Positions 51,334 through 63,958 of a stretch of 64,000 nt of DNA are shown in pieces. A program made the translations under genes and the position numbers. The stretch comes from Mansonella perstans (taxonomy: Eukaryota; Nematoda; Chromadorea; Rhabditida; Onchocercidae). Numbering within the stretch: position 1 is the first letter of the stretch; each line of letters starts with the position of its first letter. The notes beneath the pieces were generated by a model, which made no database searches, was not told the DNA's origin, and saw only the letters and a program-made list of their open reading frames with translations. The stretch spans positions 248,001 through 312,000 of the forward strand of contig JBAMDO010000012.1 of assembly GCA_037074765.1 (NCBI GenBank), written 5' to 3'.

Positions 51334-53514
51334 TAGTGATATCAGAACGAGTATCTATTGATCCCTCCTTTTCTGAAAAGCAAATTCGCATGGAGATTTC
51401 CATTTCACAGTTGGAAAAGAGAGGTAAAATGAAATACGCTGACTTGGAAACCTATCTTGCTGTTCACAGGTGGGCAATTTTACAAAATACTTCTTTAATT
51501 TTCAATTGCAGTTGGTTTCTGAAGTGAAGCCACACTTTTTATTAACCATCCAAATTACTTGTAAAGAGGCAAGATTGTATTGTTAATCGAAAGAGGCTTG
51601 CCGTTTGTCTGTTCCGAACTTAACGCTAATTTAAAAATAAACAGTTGAATAATCTTTAAAATAAATAATAAAACTTGTTCTCTTTTTAAAGCTGCCGAGA
51701 TTACGGTTTTTGTCTTAATTGCTTTTTGAGAAATGAAGCCTCTTATACAGTTTAGGAAAAGTTTGAAAGAAGACTACATCATCGTTTATCGGTCTCCAAA
51801 AACGGTGGGAATCACTTCAACAAGTCTGCAGAAGTTTCCGGAAATCTTGATTTCGTGTAAAAGATTACTATGTAGTACTGAGGACAGGTAAGCGACTTAT
51901 TTTTCCTTCTCTAAGTTCTTTCGCATAATTTAGTATTCCGTGGCAAAACACATAGTTATTTAGCGAATTGCTCCTTGATGATTGCACGATAATGTATATT
52001 TCTGTCCTTACATCCTTAAAGTTATTTGTTGACCTTCGGTTTCAAATGGTGACAAGTATTAACCCACGATGATCTATGTAAACATCCATCACATTCGTGC
52101 TGAATAAGAATTCTTTTTCAAACATTTGTATCGCGAAAACAAATGATTGTTAAGATTAGCAAACATATAAAGGGAAGCCAGATAATAACCTTCAGGGTCA
52201 TTTATTTCACGCTCCGAAATGCTGCAAACGGTGACGTGATCGGCAAGGCAAGCGTGTTCTATTCACATTTGATTGCTTATGGTAAAGTGAATTTGAAGGT
52301 GAAGAATGTTTGGAATTTGTTCTTGTATTTCAAAGAACTTATTTTTTAAATTTGTATAGGCTGGAGGTTCTTTTAAATTGTATCGATGAAGTGCCTTCCA
52401 ATGAAGTACCAATGAAGACCTGTCATTTGCAACACTGTTCTCTCGATTTTAGTGAAACTTACTTTACTGCGTTTATAGAGTCCATTATAGCCGCAAGACA
52501 ATCATTTGTTTAATAGAGTCAATTCATGAAGATGACTGAATTTGGAAAAAGTTGTATCATTGGCAGGAGGAAATGTTCACTCTATCACTAATTTTCTATT
52601 ATTACTTTGAGTCATCTCTCAATTTCTACTTTTTCAGTTTATTCACAGCGCTTCTATTATTTATTCCTCCTCTAATTTATGATGCCATCTCATCTTCACA
52701 TATTTTAGCTTTTTTGAAAAAAGTGTGGTTTTTACGTATAAGCTATCAGTCCGCTTCTTCAAACGTTTGCATTCGACGTTCAGTCAATTCGTTCTATTCA
52801 TTGTGTAAAAGATTTTTTGCATTACAGCTGCGATCTCGTGACATCAACACTAACATATTATTTGGCGTATCAAAGCAGCCGGTTGGAGTATTACATGTCA
52901 ACCTATGCATGGACAACAAGCTCATGAGTTGTCCTTCACGTAATAGCACTGAGTGTCGACACCGATTCTCGATAGAATTCTCGTCGTCATTGAGTTCTAC
53001 TAAGAATCATTATCAACATCTGGTTAAGAATACTGACGAAGAGAAACTCAGATTTTCTCGATCTTCTGGTTATGTTATCCTAGCTAGTGGGTATGTAAAG
53101 TCTTCAACATTTAAGCTTAGGTTTTAAAACTTTAGTTTTCAGATTTCACTGATGTAATTCAATGAATGCCTAGGGTTTTTAGCGTGTCAGTTAAAAATAT
53201 TTTGAAGGATCCTCTCCAATATTTTTTTAAAGCGATTATTCAAACATAAGACTGACTTGAATACTTAATTTTTTCACTCGCAGTTTTAATACAAATATTT
53301 TCTAGAAGACCATTTAAATTTTTCTAAAAACTATCTGCAGATTTATGACTTACTAGCTTTTAGTTCAGATGCCTTCATTTTCAGACGAACGCAGGCATAT
53401 CTGATATCGTTACTGGCACCAACAATTGAAGTTCAACTACGACAACCGATAACTCGACCTATCGAGTCCTTAATTAATGATAATTTTTATAAACGTGCTT
53501 CAAGCTATCCTTAA
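51334..53514 (+). CDS. possible C2-domain protein, partly resolved
   Basis: Supported exons are 51334-51466, 51756-51887 and 52160-52298, which join in phase, and 52829-53092 (donor AGTGG|GTATGT) joined in phase to 53385-53514 (stop TAA). The first block alternates hydrophobic strands and loops like a C2 domain: EKQIRMEISISQLEKRG, YADLETYLAVHRKS, ITFRVIYFTLRNAANGDVIG. The layout reminds me of the N-terminal C2 of inositol polyphosphate 4-phosphatases (SVYDVKDRSQGTMYLLG in human), but that is a weak resemblance. The second block contains QPVGVLHVNLCMDNKLMS and ends INDNFYKRASSYP. A middle exon near 52360-52445 (LEVLLNCIDEVPSNEV) fits neither neighbour's phase. The 5' end is unknown: the first exon needs one upstream base. 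No phosphatase CX5R signature was seen. It may be two genes. Confidence 0.4.
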
Positions 53515-56500
53515 AAGATATGAGGAATGAAGTAAGAGGCAAGAATTGGAAGAAATGGCTGGTCTACGATAACTGACAGATGTTTGCAAAGATATTCAAT
53601 AATTATCTTAGAAGAAAAAGAAAAAAATGAATCCTCATGAATGTCACGTTATGATTAAGTCATTAAGGAAAATTTGTATTACGCATCAATGGATGTCACA
53701 GAGTGAATGACATGAAGCATTGAAAATAAAGCATGTTTAGCACATAACCGCTCTTACGTTTTTCTCGACGTTACTATCGTGATCGAAGTATATTTGTTCA
53801 TCTTGGTTACTTTTCTTATTTCACGCATAGACAATACCTTACTGGGTCTTTATTTAGTAGCTTTATCATTTATCCATATTGTATTCATGATAACATCGGA
53901 CTTCCATCAAATAGGCTTATGTTGCACTTATTGCTCACTCAGTCATTTTCTTCAGCATGTACTTGATGAGTTAAATATTCCATGCCAAATCACAGAGATA
54001 CCAAACTTTTTGTTTTTACTATATTATTAAATTTGTATTTGGGAAGAGAATATGTTCCTTGTTTTTTGATCTTCAGCAACGGTTAATGACGATCAATAGC
54101 CAAGAAAGCTAGCTTTTTGAGATTTCACAAGTCAAATTGTTCCAATAATTTTTTAAAAACATTTTGTATAGTTCCATGCAAATGTGATTTGTAAGCAAAA
54201 GGAGTTCATCCGCGATAATTTTGGGAAATTTTTATGAAATTTATAAATCTCTGACTGAATATTAAAGTGGTACAATGTTAAAAAAAGTAATTAAACAATG
54301 GACGAAGATACTTGTTTAAGTAGTTCTTCCGATTACCCAAGCAGAAATCCTCCTGAGTTTTGTTACCATGGATTACTTAACTTTGTATTGCATCATGGTG
54401 ACTTGCAAATAGTCAGGAAATAAATTGCTTGAGAGAAAACTGTTCGATTTATAATAAGTTAATAAATTTGCATCATTTTGTCTTATTTTTCGAAGTAATA
54501 GATGAAATTAAAAAAATGCGTATGAAAATTCAAGAATGATGCCAAGCAATAGTTTTTTGTGGCATGTCCTTTATATTTTGTTGCAGTGAAATTCGACGGA
54601 TAAGATAACGTGAAATTAGAGTCTGCAAACAAATTGTACAAAATCATTTTTTTTTAAAACTAATTTCCACGAAGAAATTAAATTTGATAGGGACGTATTT
54701 TTAGCAATTAATCACGTTTGTCTAAACCCCTTCAAAAAAATCATTTCGTTTCCATTACTTTTCTTCGAAGTCTTCCAATCAAAAGTTCATGTGCTAACTT
54801 GGTTTGTACCTCATGACTTTAACCTTTCAAAGAGATTTCTCAATTCTGATCTAGTTCATAGAGTAATGAGATTGTAATACCGATGTCAATCATATACTCT
54901 AAAAAATAAGAAATTGTTAATGCCTTAATCTTTTATCATTTCTCCATTCCCTTATCAATGCAATTGCTAGCAAAGTATGATGAAGTAGTATTGAAAAGAA
55001 TTGTAAATGCTATCTGTTGTGGAAGAGATTGTTGAAATTACATATTCATTTGTTGTAATAAACAATACAGATAAATAATGAAATTGACCCCTAAGTCATC
55101 ATCATTAATAATTTCTAATTGGGAGAAAACTTGGGAAAATGAACTGATCATGGGAAAAAAGTGGAGATGGAGAAAATGAATGAACGAATTGAGTGTCAGT
55201 GATTAATTCTTTATCCTTTTCACATTAAAATTGTTATTCATATATGATTGGATTATGAGAAATTCTTAATATGCAGTTCCAGAAAGGATTTACAATAACT
55301 ATTTTTATAACTATATAAACATTTGGTAGATTCATAACAAAGGATTACATTATTACAATAAACGCTTTATCATAATCGTCTAAGCATGGCGATTTAGAGA
55401 GATTGATTAATCCAACTAGATAGGAAGGAAAATTCAAAAGATCTCTTTTCTACATATTAGATAAATAACTTCAGATTATAAATTGAATGCATAGTGCAAT
55501 AAAATATTATTCTTTTCAATGTTATTCAAACAAAAATATTTGTACAAAAAATTGCTTCGATATCAACAAGATCCAATACTTTGAATACTGCTCAAATAAT
55601 TCCAGTGGAGTATAAATTCAATACAATCCAAGTAATCCAATTAATCCAAGTATAATCCAATTGTTAGTAAATCTTAGCCTTTCAATTTAAAGAATCGGCT
55701 ACATTTACATGATACTATATTGATTTTGGATTGATGATAATTTAAGAGAAACAAATAAGTATAGTAGTCTGTGTTCAAGTTTTTGACACTATTTGATTAG
55801 CAGATCGTAATACAAATGAAATTCGAAACATGAATAACTCAACCTCTAGTTTTTCAAGCTGGAAAAATACATAAACTGCAAAAGTTAGCGGCGAAAAGAC
55901 ATTTCCCAGAGAAGACGTCGGAAAAAGTTGCCAACATTTCAGCCGGGAAAATTTATTGATTAGATTTGCTATGGAGAAATCAGTTCATCAAAATAGGATT
56001 TTGAAAAAACTCATCACTGCCATAAATTCATAGTTTCAAATAATTTAGCATATGGTGGTTTCAAATTTATCATCTCTGTTAAAGTTTCACAATATAGCAT
56101 TGCCCGCTGTCGTCCAATTTTGAATATCAGTGTAGTGTAAAAACTTTTCTTCATGTACTTCTCCATGAAACTTTTTTTAGCTTTATTGTTTCATTCTTGA
56201 ACAAACACTGTGAACTCAATATTGTTGTAGGAGTTTGGAATGGCATTGGCATTAATTTTTCAAGAAAACAGAAAATTAGAATAGGAATTCAACGAAAAAG
56301 ATCTATTTGCTACTTATAGTTTAATTTTTTCTGAATCATCACATGTTGAATAACTTTTTTCTGAATCATCACGTGAAATAACGTTGAATAACGTGTGATA
56401 AAAGTGATAAAATTTGTGATAAAAGTTTTTGCCAAAAAATGTACTGTAATGTGATATGATAGTATCATTAATAATTTCAATGAACAAGAATGAAGCGAAA

Positions 56501-56787
56501 AAAAAAAATTTTGCACAGAGAATAATAATGAAACAATTTGCACATATATGGTCAAAACATTCAACTTTTTGGCAATTCTTGAATCTTTAAGTCTTTATAT
56601 ACTAGTAAAACGAATTGTTACACAGCATTAGCATTATTCTGCATAATAAGGAAAAAAAAAAATTCGATCTTTAAGAAAATGAGCGAAAACAGATTGAAAA
56701 TAGCGTAATAAACATGAGTAGAAATAAGTGAACATAAGTGATAAAGAAATCACTTTTCAAGTTTTAGGACAAAAAGTCTTAAACGTC
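53515..56787. other. intergenic, no gene seen
   Basis: About 3.3 kb of AT-rich DNA. It holds a small tandem run of AATCCAA words near 55625-55662 and a 30-bp duplication at 56325. The open frame at 53779-54030 is hydrophobic and has no supporting splice sites. Confidence 0.5.
56325..56374 (+). repeat. 30-bp tandem duplication
   Basis: TTTTTTCTGAATCATCAC occurs at 56325 and again at 56355. It is followed by further short repeats of GTTGAATAAC and GTGATAAAA to about 56425. Confidence 0.75.
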
Positions 56788-56994
56788 TCATATCACATTT
56801 ACAAAGGCCTTTTCGTCGTCCTTCCTCTCAACAACAGTATTTGCGTAACCATAAAATACGCAAAGAGTTGGCTCGGTCCTATCATTCATTGATTGTGAGG
56901 TTTTTTTCGGGGGATCTTTGTGCTTAGGTGAGTTTGTCACACAGGGGGTAGGTGATAACTTCTCTGAATTCACTGCTATCGATTCCTTAGTCAT
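56788..56994 (-). CDS. small divergent ORF, 68 aa, unidentified
   Basis: A minus-strand frame from ATG at 56994 to TGA at 56788 has a polar, protein-like composition (NSEKLSPTPCVTNSPKHKDP, then TEPTLCVFYGYANTVVERKD). It has no signal peptide or recognised domain. It starts about 205 bp from the start codon of the BTB gene on the opposite strand, so the two could share a promoter. It may instead be one exon of a longer gene. Confidence 0.35.
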   Translation of the reverse strand: MTKESIAVNSEKLSPTPCVTNSPKHKDPPKKTSQSMNDRTEPTLCVFYGYANTVVERKDDEKAFVNVI

Positions 56995-57151
56995 ATTATT
57001 TTTGAATGATCATCGTACAGAACTCAATTATACGTCTAATATACGTTTCAATTTATGAATATGGATTGTATCCGTGGAAATTCCGTAATTTCTTCGTTTG
57101 AAAATATACTTCCCATACGTATCCTAAAGTGATTCTTATAAAATATTTTTC

Positions 57152-57153
57152 AG
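57152..57153 (+). other. candidate trans-splice acceptor, BTB gene
   Basis: TATTTTTCAG ends 46 bp upstream of the ATG at 57199, with no coding exon before it. Confidence 0.5.
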
Positions 57154-57198
57154 AGTAGTGCTGACGTGATTCGATATTTGAGAAATTTCAAACTAGAA

Positions 57199-60100
57199 AT
57201 GGGATTCGATGGGTAAGTTACATAATCATGTTTGGGCATATTGAATTGAAAGTTCCAAAATAAGTAGTGTATATTCGAATGTTCTGGTTGAGCAAAAGAG
57301 ATTAGTTGTTATCTATTTCATACGTATCAGATTGATTAACTAGTGAAGTATCAATCAGTTATTCAGTAGTTCAGTCACCTTTAACAAACAGTGTGACTTA
57401 TTTTGAATTGTAGTTACAAATTTGACTTTTCATTCTTGCCATGTATTAGTCCTTCATCTTATATCCTGAGCATAGTTGTGGAGAGAAACGGACTAATAAA
57501 GAAAGTGAAACTTTCTGATTTATTCTGCTTATGCTTCCTTTTTGATTTCAGATCATTAAGACCAAAACAACCTCGCCCTTACACACAACAACCATCATCA
57601 ACTGGAGGAACTGCATCAAACGGAAATCAAACGTATAACCGTACAGTCGGACCGATGACCCATCGGGTGGTACCTTCTATGCCAGGTTCCGCTGGAGTGA
57701 GTAGAACTTACCTGAATAGCAGTTCTTATACAGCTTCTGGAAGTACTCAAATGGTATCTTAAATAATTAATTCTTTGTCTTCATGTCTTATTGTATCTTT
57801 GAGTTCTCAAACTGGTTTTAAGTTCCCAGATAATGGCCGATGTTTTATTGCCACTGTTAGATAAATAATAGAAAGCTGGCTAATGGACATGAGAATGGTC
57901 ATTAGTTGTCTTGTGGAAAAAATATACACAAAATGACATATAACATATGATTTTAGTCTTTTTATAAGAAAATAAAGAATTTTTCTGAGTGTGAAAGAGA
58001 GTTAGTGAGTAAGTTTAATGTGGATTATTCTAGGACTGGTTTTGCTTTAGAATTTTGTTTTGATGAGACAGTGGTTATTATAATTTTTTTTTTTTTTAGC
58101 TTTTTAGTATTAATTTTTTCCCTATACATTTTGCTGTTATATTGCAAATAATTTACAAATTAATTTGTGATTTCTCAGTCAACTGCTTCCACTCAAGGAC
58201 CAGATTCTGTCCAGCAGCTGTCAATTCCACCACCACCACCACCAAGTCGTCCACTGTCTGCTTATGATATGGTAGCACCTGAAGAGCCATCGAAAAAAAT
58301 GGAATTTGAAACTATCAAGGAAGTGATTAAAAAAGAACCAGGCTTAGCAGAGCGTGTTACATCTCTCAAAGTCAATGGCATTGGTTTTGATGTTGATTTC
58401 GTTGTTGGTTCGACATTAAATGAGACAGTAAGCAATTTTATAGACTTAATATTTTAATATATGAGCGCTAATGAACAGAACTATATCCATTTAATTTTCC
58501 TTCATAAATGGATGTGCTTATTTTTAGCGTTCTCGTTGACTTTAATGGATTTTGATACTGCGGTTAATCTTACTGGAGAGAAGTTCTCTAGGAATCTGAC
58601 ATAGTGAATAAACAGCTCTTGAACGCATCTTGTAAGGAATGCCTAGAAGAAATTTGTCATGAATGAAGCTAAGCAGAATCTTTCTTCTTCTTTAAGCATT
58701 TTCTCTAAGTTCATTATTCAAGGATATTTTTCAATGACCTTAAGTACCTTTTTTTACACTGCATTACTTGCTAAAGAGTATTTAATCAGCATTTATAAAA
58801 GCTCATTACAGACAGATTGTGATTCAATCCACACTTAATTTTTTGTTTCCTTTTCAGTGACATTTTGTGATTGTCTTCCGATTTGAAAAAAAAAAAAAAA
58901 GATTTTTTTTCGTTTTGTGTATCACTCTTCTTGTACCTTCTTGCAGCATTTCGAGGCGCATCGTGTCGTGATGGCTGCAGGTTCAAAAATATTTGAAAGA
59001 ATGCTGTTCGGTGAAGACGAGTATTTATCACCATTGATTAAGAAACGGAAGGGACGTAAGTATAAATTGAATAATTTTAGCAATATTGCATTTTTTATTG
59101 CATTCCTACACTCTCCTCTATATTTGCGCAGATCTTTATACTAAAAGTAATGTAAATTACGAATATCCTTATACTTTTAAATATTCAGTCTGATCTTTGC
59201 TTTGTAGTATGCAAGTTGCTATAAGTGTGATAAGCCGGAACTGCGACACTATAGTACATAAATGATGATCATGACAATTATTGTTTTTGTCCATTTCACA
59301 GTTGCTGATATTTAAAACTATAAGGATATTCGTAATTTGATGGTTTTAAGCTCGTTTTTTCTTATAGCAGATATAAACTGTCCGGTAATTACAATACACT
59401 TCTCTGATGTTGATCCAGTTGCTTTTCAAACAATTATTGATTATATTTATTCGGATTTCGACGAAACTACGATTAAAATTGCCGAATCAGCTATACTTAA
59501 TACACTTTATGCTGGTAGGTGTTTGTAAAAATTTTTATTTCAAGTTTTAAGTTCTTTGCCATCACTGTAATTTTTTTCACTTATTGGTTGTAACAGATGA
59601 ATTGAAATTAAAATGTCATATTACAGCAAAAAAATTCGAGATAGCAGCGTTGGAAAAACATTGTGTTGAACTGCTTGGTGAATTAACGCCGTCGTTAGCA
59701 GTCGCACTTTTGGAACAGGCGGTTAATTTTGGTTCAGAAGAATTACTGGTTCAGTGTCATCAAGTTATCGATGAACGAAGCGATGAAGCACTTTCAGCAG
59801 ATTGTGAGCCTTTTGAAATACTAGTTTTTAAGTTGTGTAAAAAAAGAAAGCAAGGTTAAAGTTTATAACGTTTATTTCAGATCAAAATTTTATGCCTAAA
59901 ACTTATTAATTCAGTAATATCAAAATAGAAAAGTGGTCCCTTACTGCACAACTTCTTGAATGAAAAAGTGATAATTCTTGTTTTCTGTTTTGCCGTTCTG
60001 TTTCCATTCCTCATTTCTGTTTAGAGGAAGTTGAAGAACCATTCATATTTTCAGCACTTACTGCTATCAGTATTGAAACCTTGAAAAAATTGGTTAGACG

Positions 60101-63100
60101 TTCAGAGCTGTCACCGTCAGGAGAATTATCAGTTTTCAAAGCAGTGTGTAACTGGGCTGAAGCGGTACATTTTAACCTTTAGCTTTATTTTCAAAATTTT
60201 CAACTTCTATGATAAATAGTGGACATTTGTTACAGAAGAGTAGTTTTTACCCTTCAGGCTTTTTAAACAAAAACTGATTTAATTGATTTCAGGAATGTAA
60301 ACGTCGTGGAATCGATGAAACATCAGAAAATAAACGTCTCGTTGTTGGCGATGTTCTCAATGATATACGATTCCCAACAATGACCGTTGAGGAATTGGGT
60401 GAAGCAGGTAGAAAATAGGGAATTTTAAGTTTTTAAGTAGGAGGACAAAAAAATGAATAAAGTCAATACATATGAAAAATTGGAGCGGAGAAAGGAAGAT
60501 GTGGATCTAAATTTCATGTCATGAAATCCGTAATTGGTTGCAATCATTTTCTGCTAGCATTAAATCTGAGATGAAAATTCTCGCTTATTTTGAGATTAAT
60601 AAAATTTTTATGTTTTCCAGCAAACTCTGGTCTTCTGAGTGATTTGGAAATCGGTGTACTCTTTCGCTACGTAACATCTACTGTTCATGTGGGCATCGAT
60701 TTGCCTTATCCCACACATGGTAAGTGGAATTGCTATAAGATATAAAGTGTGATGATATGCCGTTTTTTATTTTTAGAACGAAGGATTCTGAGTCGATCGC
60801 GGTACGTAGTGCGACGCTTTATGAACCTGAATAAGAATACATGCAAAAAGCAACGCAGTACAATTTGGTATATTTTTAAATTATTTTCTAGATAGGTTCT
60901 CGTTTTTAAGTAGAATTTCGATGACTCACAGGCAGGAATAATGAACAAAATTCAAAGGAAAAGCTCATTCACAGGCAGCAATAATGAACATTTGTAACTG
61001 TTCCAAGACATTAAAGAAGATTCTTTTTTTTACGTGGTTTTTTTAGTTTTTTTAATTGGCATATATCCTACTGCATCAGTTTTCTGTTATAAATCCTATG
61101 CGACTCCAAGTCTCGTTCGTGTATTGCTATTTCCTTATTCCTTTCTTTCTTCATTTCTGTCTGCATTAATCTGTTTTCTGGAATTTGTTTTTGCGGGATG
61201 CATGCTACATATTGAAAAGGAAATCTTCACTTTTAGAAATTATAATATAATCGTGGCGCGTGGTTTACTACTTCTAGCTAGTGGAATTGATGTGTAAAAA
61301 ATTGCGCAGTCACTTTTGTTTAAATCTGGAAATATTATTTCTCGAGAAATGGGTGCAAAAAACATTTATAATGATAATAATGACAGTGATAATAATAATG
61401 AATAATGACAATAATAATAAATAATAACAATAATAATACTAATTATAACAAGTGGTAATGATAACAGTAATGATAATGACAATAACAACGATAATAATAA
61501 CAATAATAATAATAATGACAATACCAATAATTATTATCATAATTATAATTGTAATAATAATGATAGCAATAATAATTATATATATATGTTTTATAAAAAA
61601 TTCAAGGTTCATTGTGAATCGCGAAATACTGGTGACAGCGCTTGGTATCTATGGCTTAGTACAAAATGAAACGAACGCTGAGGGCAGCGAATGGGAAACG
61701 ATCGTTGATGTTGAGGTTTATATATGCATATATAGCATTCCAATCAACAATAATCAGTTTATTATATTTATTAATGATGAATTCTTATCGAGGACTTCCC
61801 AAAAATTTTCCGGATTTACAGAAATATTTCTTGCATCGGCAGCACATCTGCGCTTGCTATCGTGACAATTGCCGTCTCTAGATAGTTCAGACGCAATTCT
61901 AATATGAATTAAAAAAAAAATCTTTTAAATGATATTTGATTTGCACTGCATGGCATCAACTAGAGAGAGTGTGTGCATTCTTATTGCCAAAGAATTTTAT
62001 CAACTTTATGTAATGCTTTCAATCCAAGCGAGTTATTGCGAGATACCGTCATGCAATCAAAAATCTGTTTATATTTTAATGCTAGTCACTGTGTTCCATT
62101 TAAATTATGTAAAGATTTGCTATCAGTGGATACGGAAACCTTTTCGCATATTTCTAAAAAAAATTGCTTGGGAAAAATCCAATTGAGGAATAGCATAATT
62201 GCTGCGCTTATTTTAATGCAGTCAGTCATTTAGAAGGACAGAAAAGATATTTGAAAGGCTATATTTGATATAATGTAAGGGAAAGATACTGTTTTGATTA
62301 GCGTCTTTATAAAATTTTACTCTTTCACTTTCGGTAAACTTAATTTTGGCAGCAATTTAAAGTTGTATCTGCAGTTTTCATTTCTTAGGATTTTCAAAAT
62401 TATATTTGTTTTCCTCAAAAATTTGAATATTTTGTTAGGTGGCAGCTTCTGGTCAAACAAAAGCAGTTGATTTTGCATCTGTAGCGTTGAAAGGTACATA
62501 TGGTGATGGACGCGCATTCATTGCACATTTTAAAAAACCTGCACGAGTTGTCGCAAATGTACCATATAGAGCAACCGTGACATTCAAGGTTCGATATTTT
62601 ATCTGTCCATTTATTCAACATGTATAAATCAAAATTCGTAGTTACGATTGAATGGATTAAAATTTTAGCTTTTTTTGAGATTTTTTTGTTCATAGGGGAT
62701 TGGTTTTGTTAGATTTATAATCCATATTATTTTAGTTAATATAAAAACACTTTGTTTCTAGGAAGAAGTTGAAACATTTGCGGGAGGCAATGGTCAGGAA
62801 GATATCCTTGTTTATGTTGGGTCTGGGGGTGCGGTTGAACAAAATTGTACCGGTACCAGCCCAGCAGTTGACCACTCTTCCGTGGCTGTTTTCGCTTTTC
62901 ACAACGATGATCCAAATGGTATACGTCGAGGTATGACACGCGGCCCAGCTGTGTATACCGATGCTATCGGTATGATCTATCTGTTCGGAACAGATTTATG
63001 TTTGTTCACTTTATTTTGCCACTTAATCGCTTTTGTACAGTGAGTTCGAAATCCGATTTGCTTTGCAGGAGGTTTCTATAATCGGCCTATTAATAATGTT

Positions 63101-63199
63101 GCGCCAGTATATTCTGAAGGATGTCTTTACGAAGGACAAATTCCGGAAATTCATTTTATGGCACCAATGGAAGTGAAAAAAGAAGTCTTAGATGTGTGA
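57199..63199 (+). CDS. BTB-BACK-PHR protein (BTBD1/2/3/6 type), 14 exons
   Basis: Fourteen exons join in phase for about 653 residues: 57199-57212, 57552-57753, 58179-58427, 58947-59055, 59371-59514 (or from 59368), 59597-59803, 60031-60164, 60293-60407, 60621-60719, 60777-60867, 61607-61715, 62439-62588, 62762-62969 and 63069-63199. Residues 1-140 are low-complexity (Gln/Ser/Thr, then SIPPPPPPSRP). The BTB domain follows (DFVVGS, HFEAHRVVMAAGSKIFERML, FSDVDPVAFQTIIDYIYSD), then BACK (LKCHITAKKFEIAALEKHCV, VFKAVCNWAEAECKRRG), then a C-terminal PHR domain from about 452 (WFIVNREILVTALGIYGL to GQIPEIHFMA). Family members are cytoplasmic Cullin-3 adaptors or topoisomerase-binding proteins; substrate unknown. 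The N-terminal extension makes it longer than human BTBD1/BTBD6 (about 480). The exon 6/7 join is uncertain: donors at 59803 or 59854 and acceptors at 60024 or 60030 all occur. Confidence 0.93.
61368..61580. repeat. (AAT)n-rich low-complexity tract
   Basis: About 210 bp of AAT/AAC/ATG triplets in the intron between exons 10 and 11 of the BTB-PHR gene, ending in TATATATATG close to the next acceptor. Confidence 0.9.
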
Positions 63200-63393
63200 C
63201 AGTTTGAAATTGAAGTGTTTTCTTAGCCATTATTTGTTTTTTTTTTTTGTTCAAATAACATTTGCTCTGAACGTTTGGGATGGAGTAGTGGCGGATGCAC
63301 TGTCTGACGGGAGATCTCAAATTTTCAAGCTTTTTTCCCAGTCAATAAAGCTTCTCTCCAAACTTCAGAATTTTTATTCCTCACGTTTCATCC

Positions 63394-63399
63394 AATAAA
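63394..63399 (+). terminator. polyadenylation signal AATAAA, BTB gene
   Basis: The first perfect AATAAA after the stop codon, about 195 bp downstream. Confidence 0.6.
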
Positions 63400-63903
63400 T
63401 TTCCGCATTGGCTTTCTGAGCTATGTTGTTACTGTCTTTTAGGAGATCTTGTTTTATCATTGAATGATTGTTAAGTACTTTCTGAGAAGGTTACTGTTCT
63501 GTCGAACGGCCTGCTCTGTTTCCCTTTTTTCACTGGTGAGCCATTTATTTTTTACTACAGTGTTTCAATAATAATTGAGCCATGGAGATTTGACTGGAGT
63601 TGTAATAAAAGAATAAATTTGTAGAGATCACCCTGCAAAGATCAGATCAAGTTCCTGTATTTCATTTGCGGATTATTACTACAGATAGAATCAGGGAAAT
63701 ATTTTGGGCATGGGGATGCAGCGTTTAATTTTGGTAGATTTCATTGTATTTTTTTCAAGTTATATGAATGTCGTTGATAGAATTCTTAGAATTTTGAATT
63801 AATATTTAGAAGACGAAAAATCCTTCCTATTCGTGCAGGTCACATTAAATAAGAGACACCTGTAAAATCGCATCTGTGTTGTGAGAAGAAATTGAAATGC
63901 AGG

Positions 63904-63958
63904 ATAAAAGTTCCAATTCTAATTTCCGTTATAAAAGTTCTAATTCTAATTTCAATTC
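63904..63958 (+). repeat. 27-bp tandem duplication
   Basis: ATAAAAGTTCCAATTCTAAT at 63904 recurs as ATAAAAGTTCTAATTCTAAT at 63931, a period of 27 bp. Confidence 0.85.

Noticed and set aside
53779..54030. Plus-strand hydrophobic frame of 83 codons after the C2-like gene
   Set aside because: Starts at a non-ATG codon, lacks an acceptor and looks like AT-rich hydrophobic noise.
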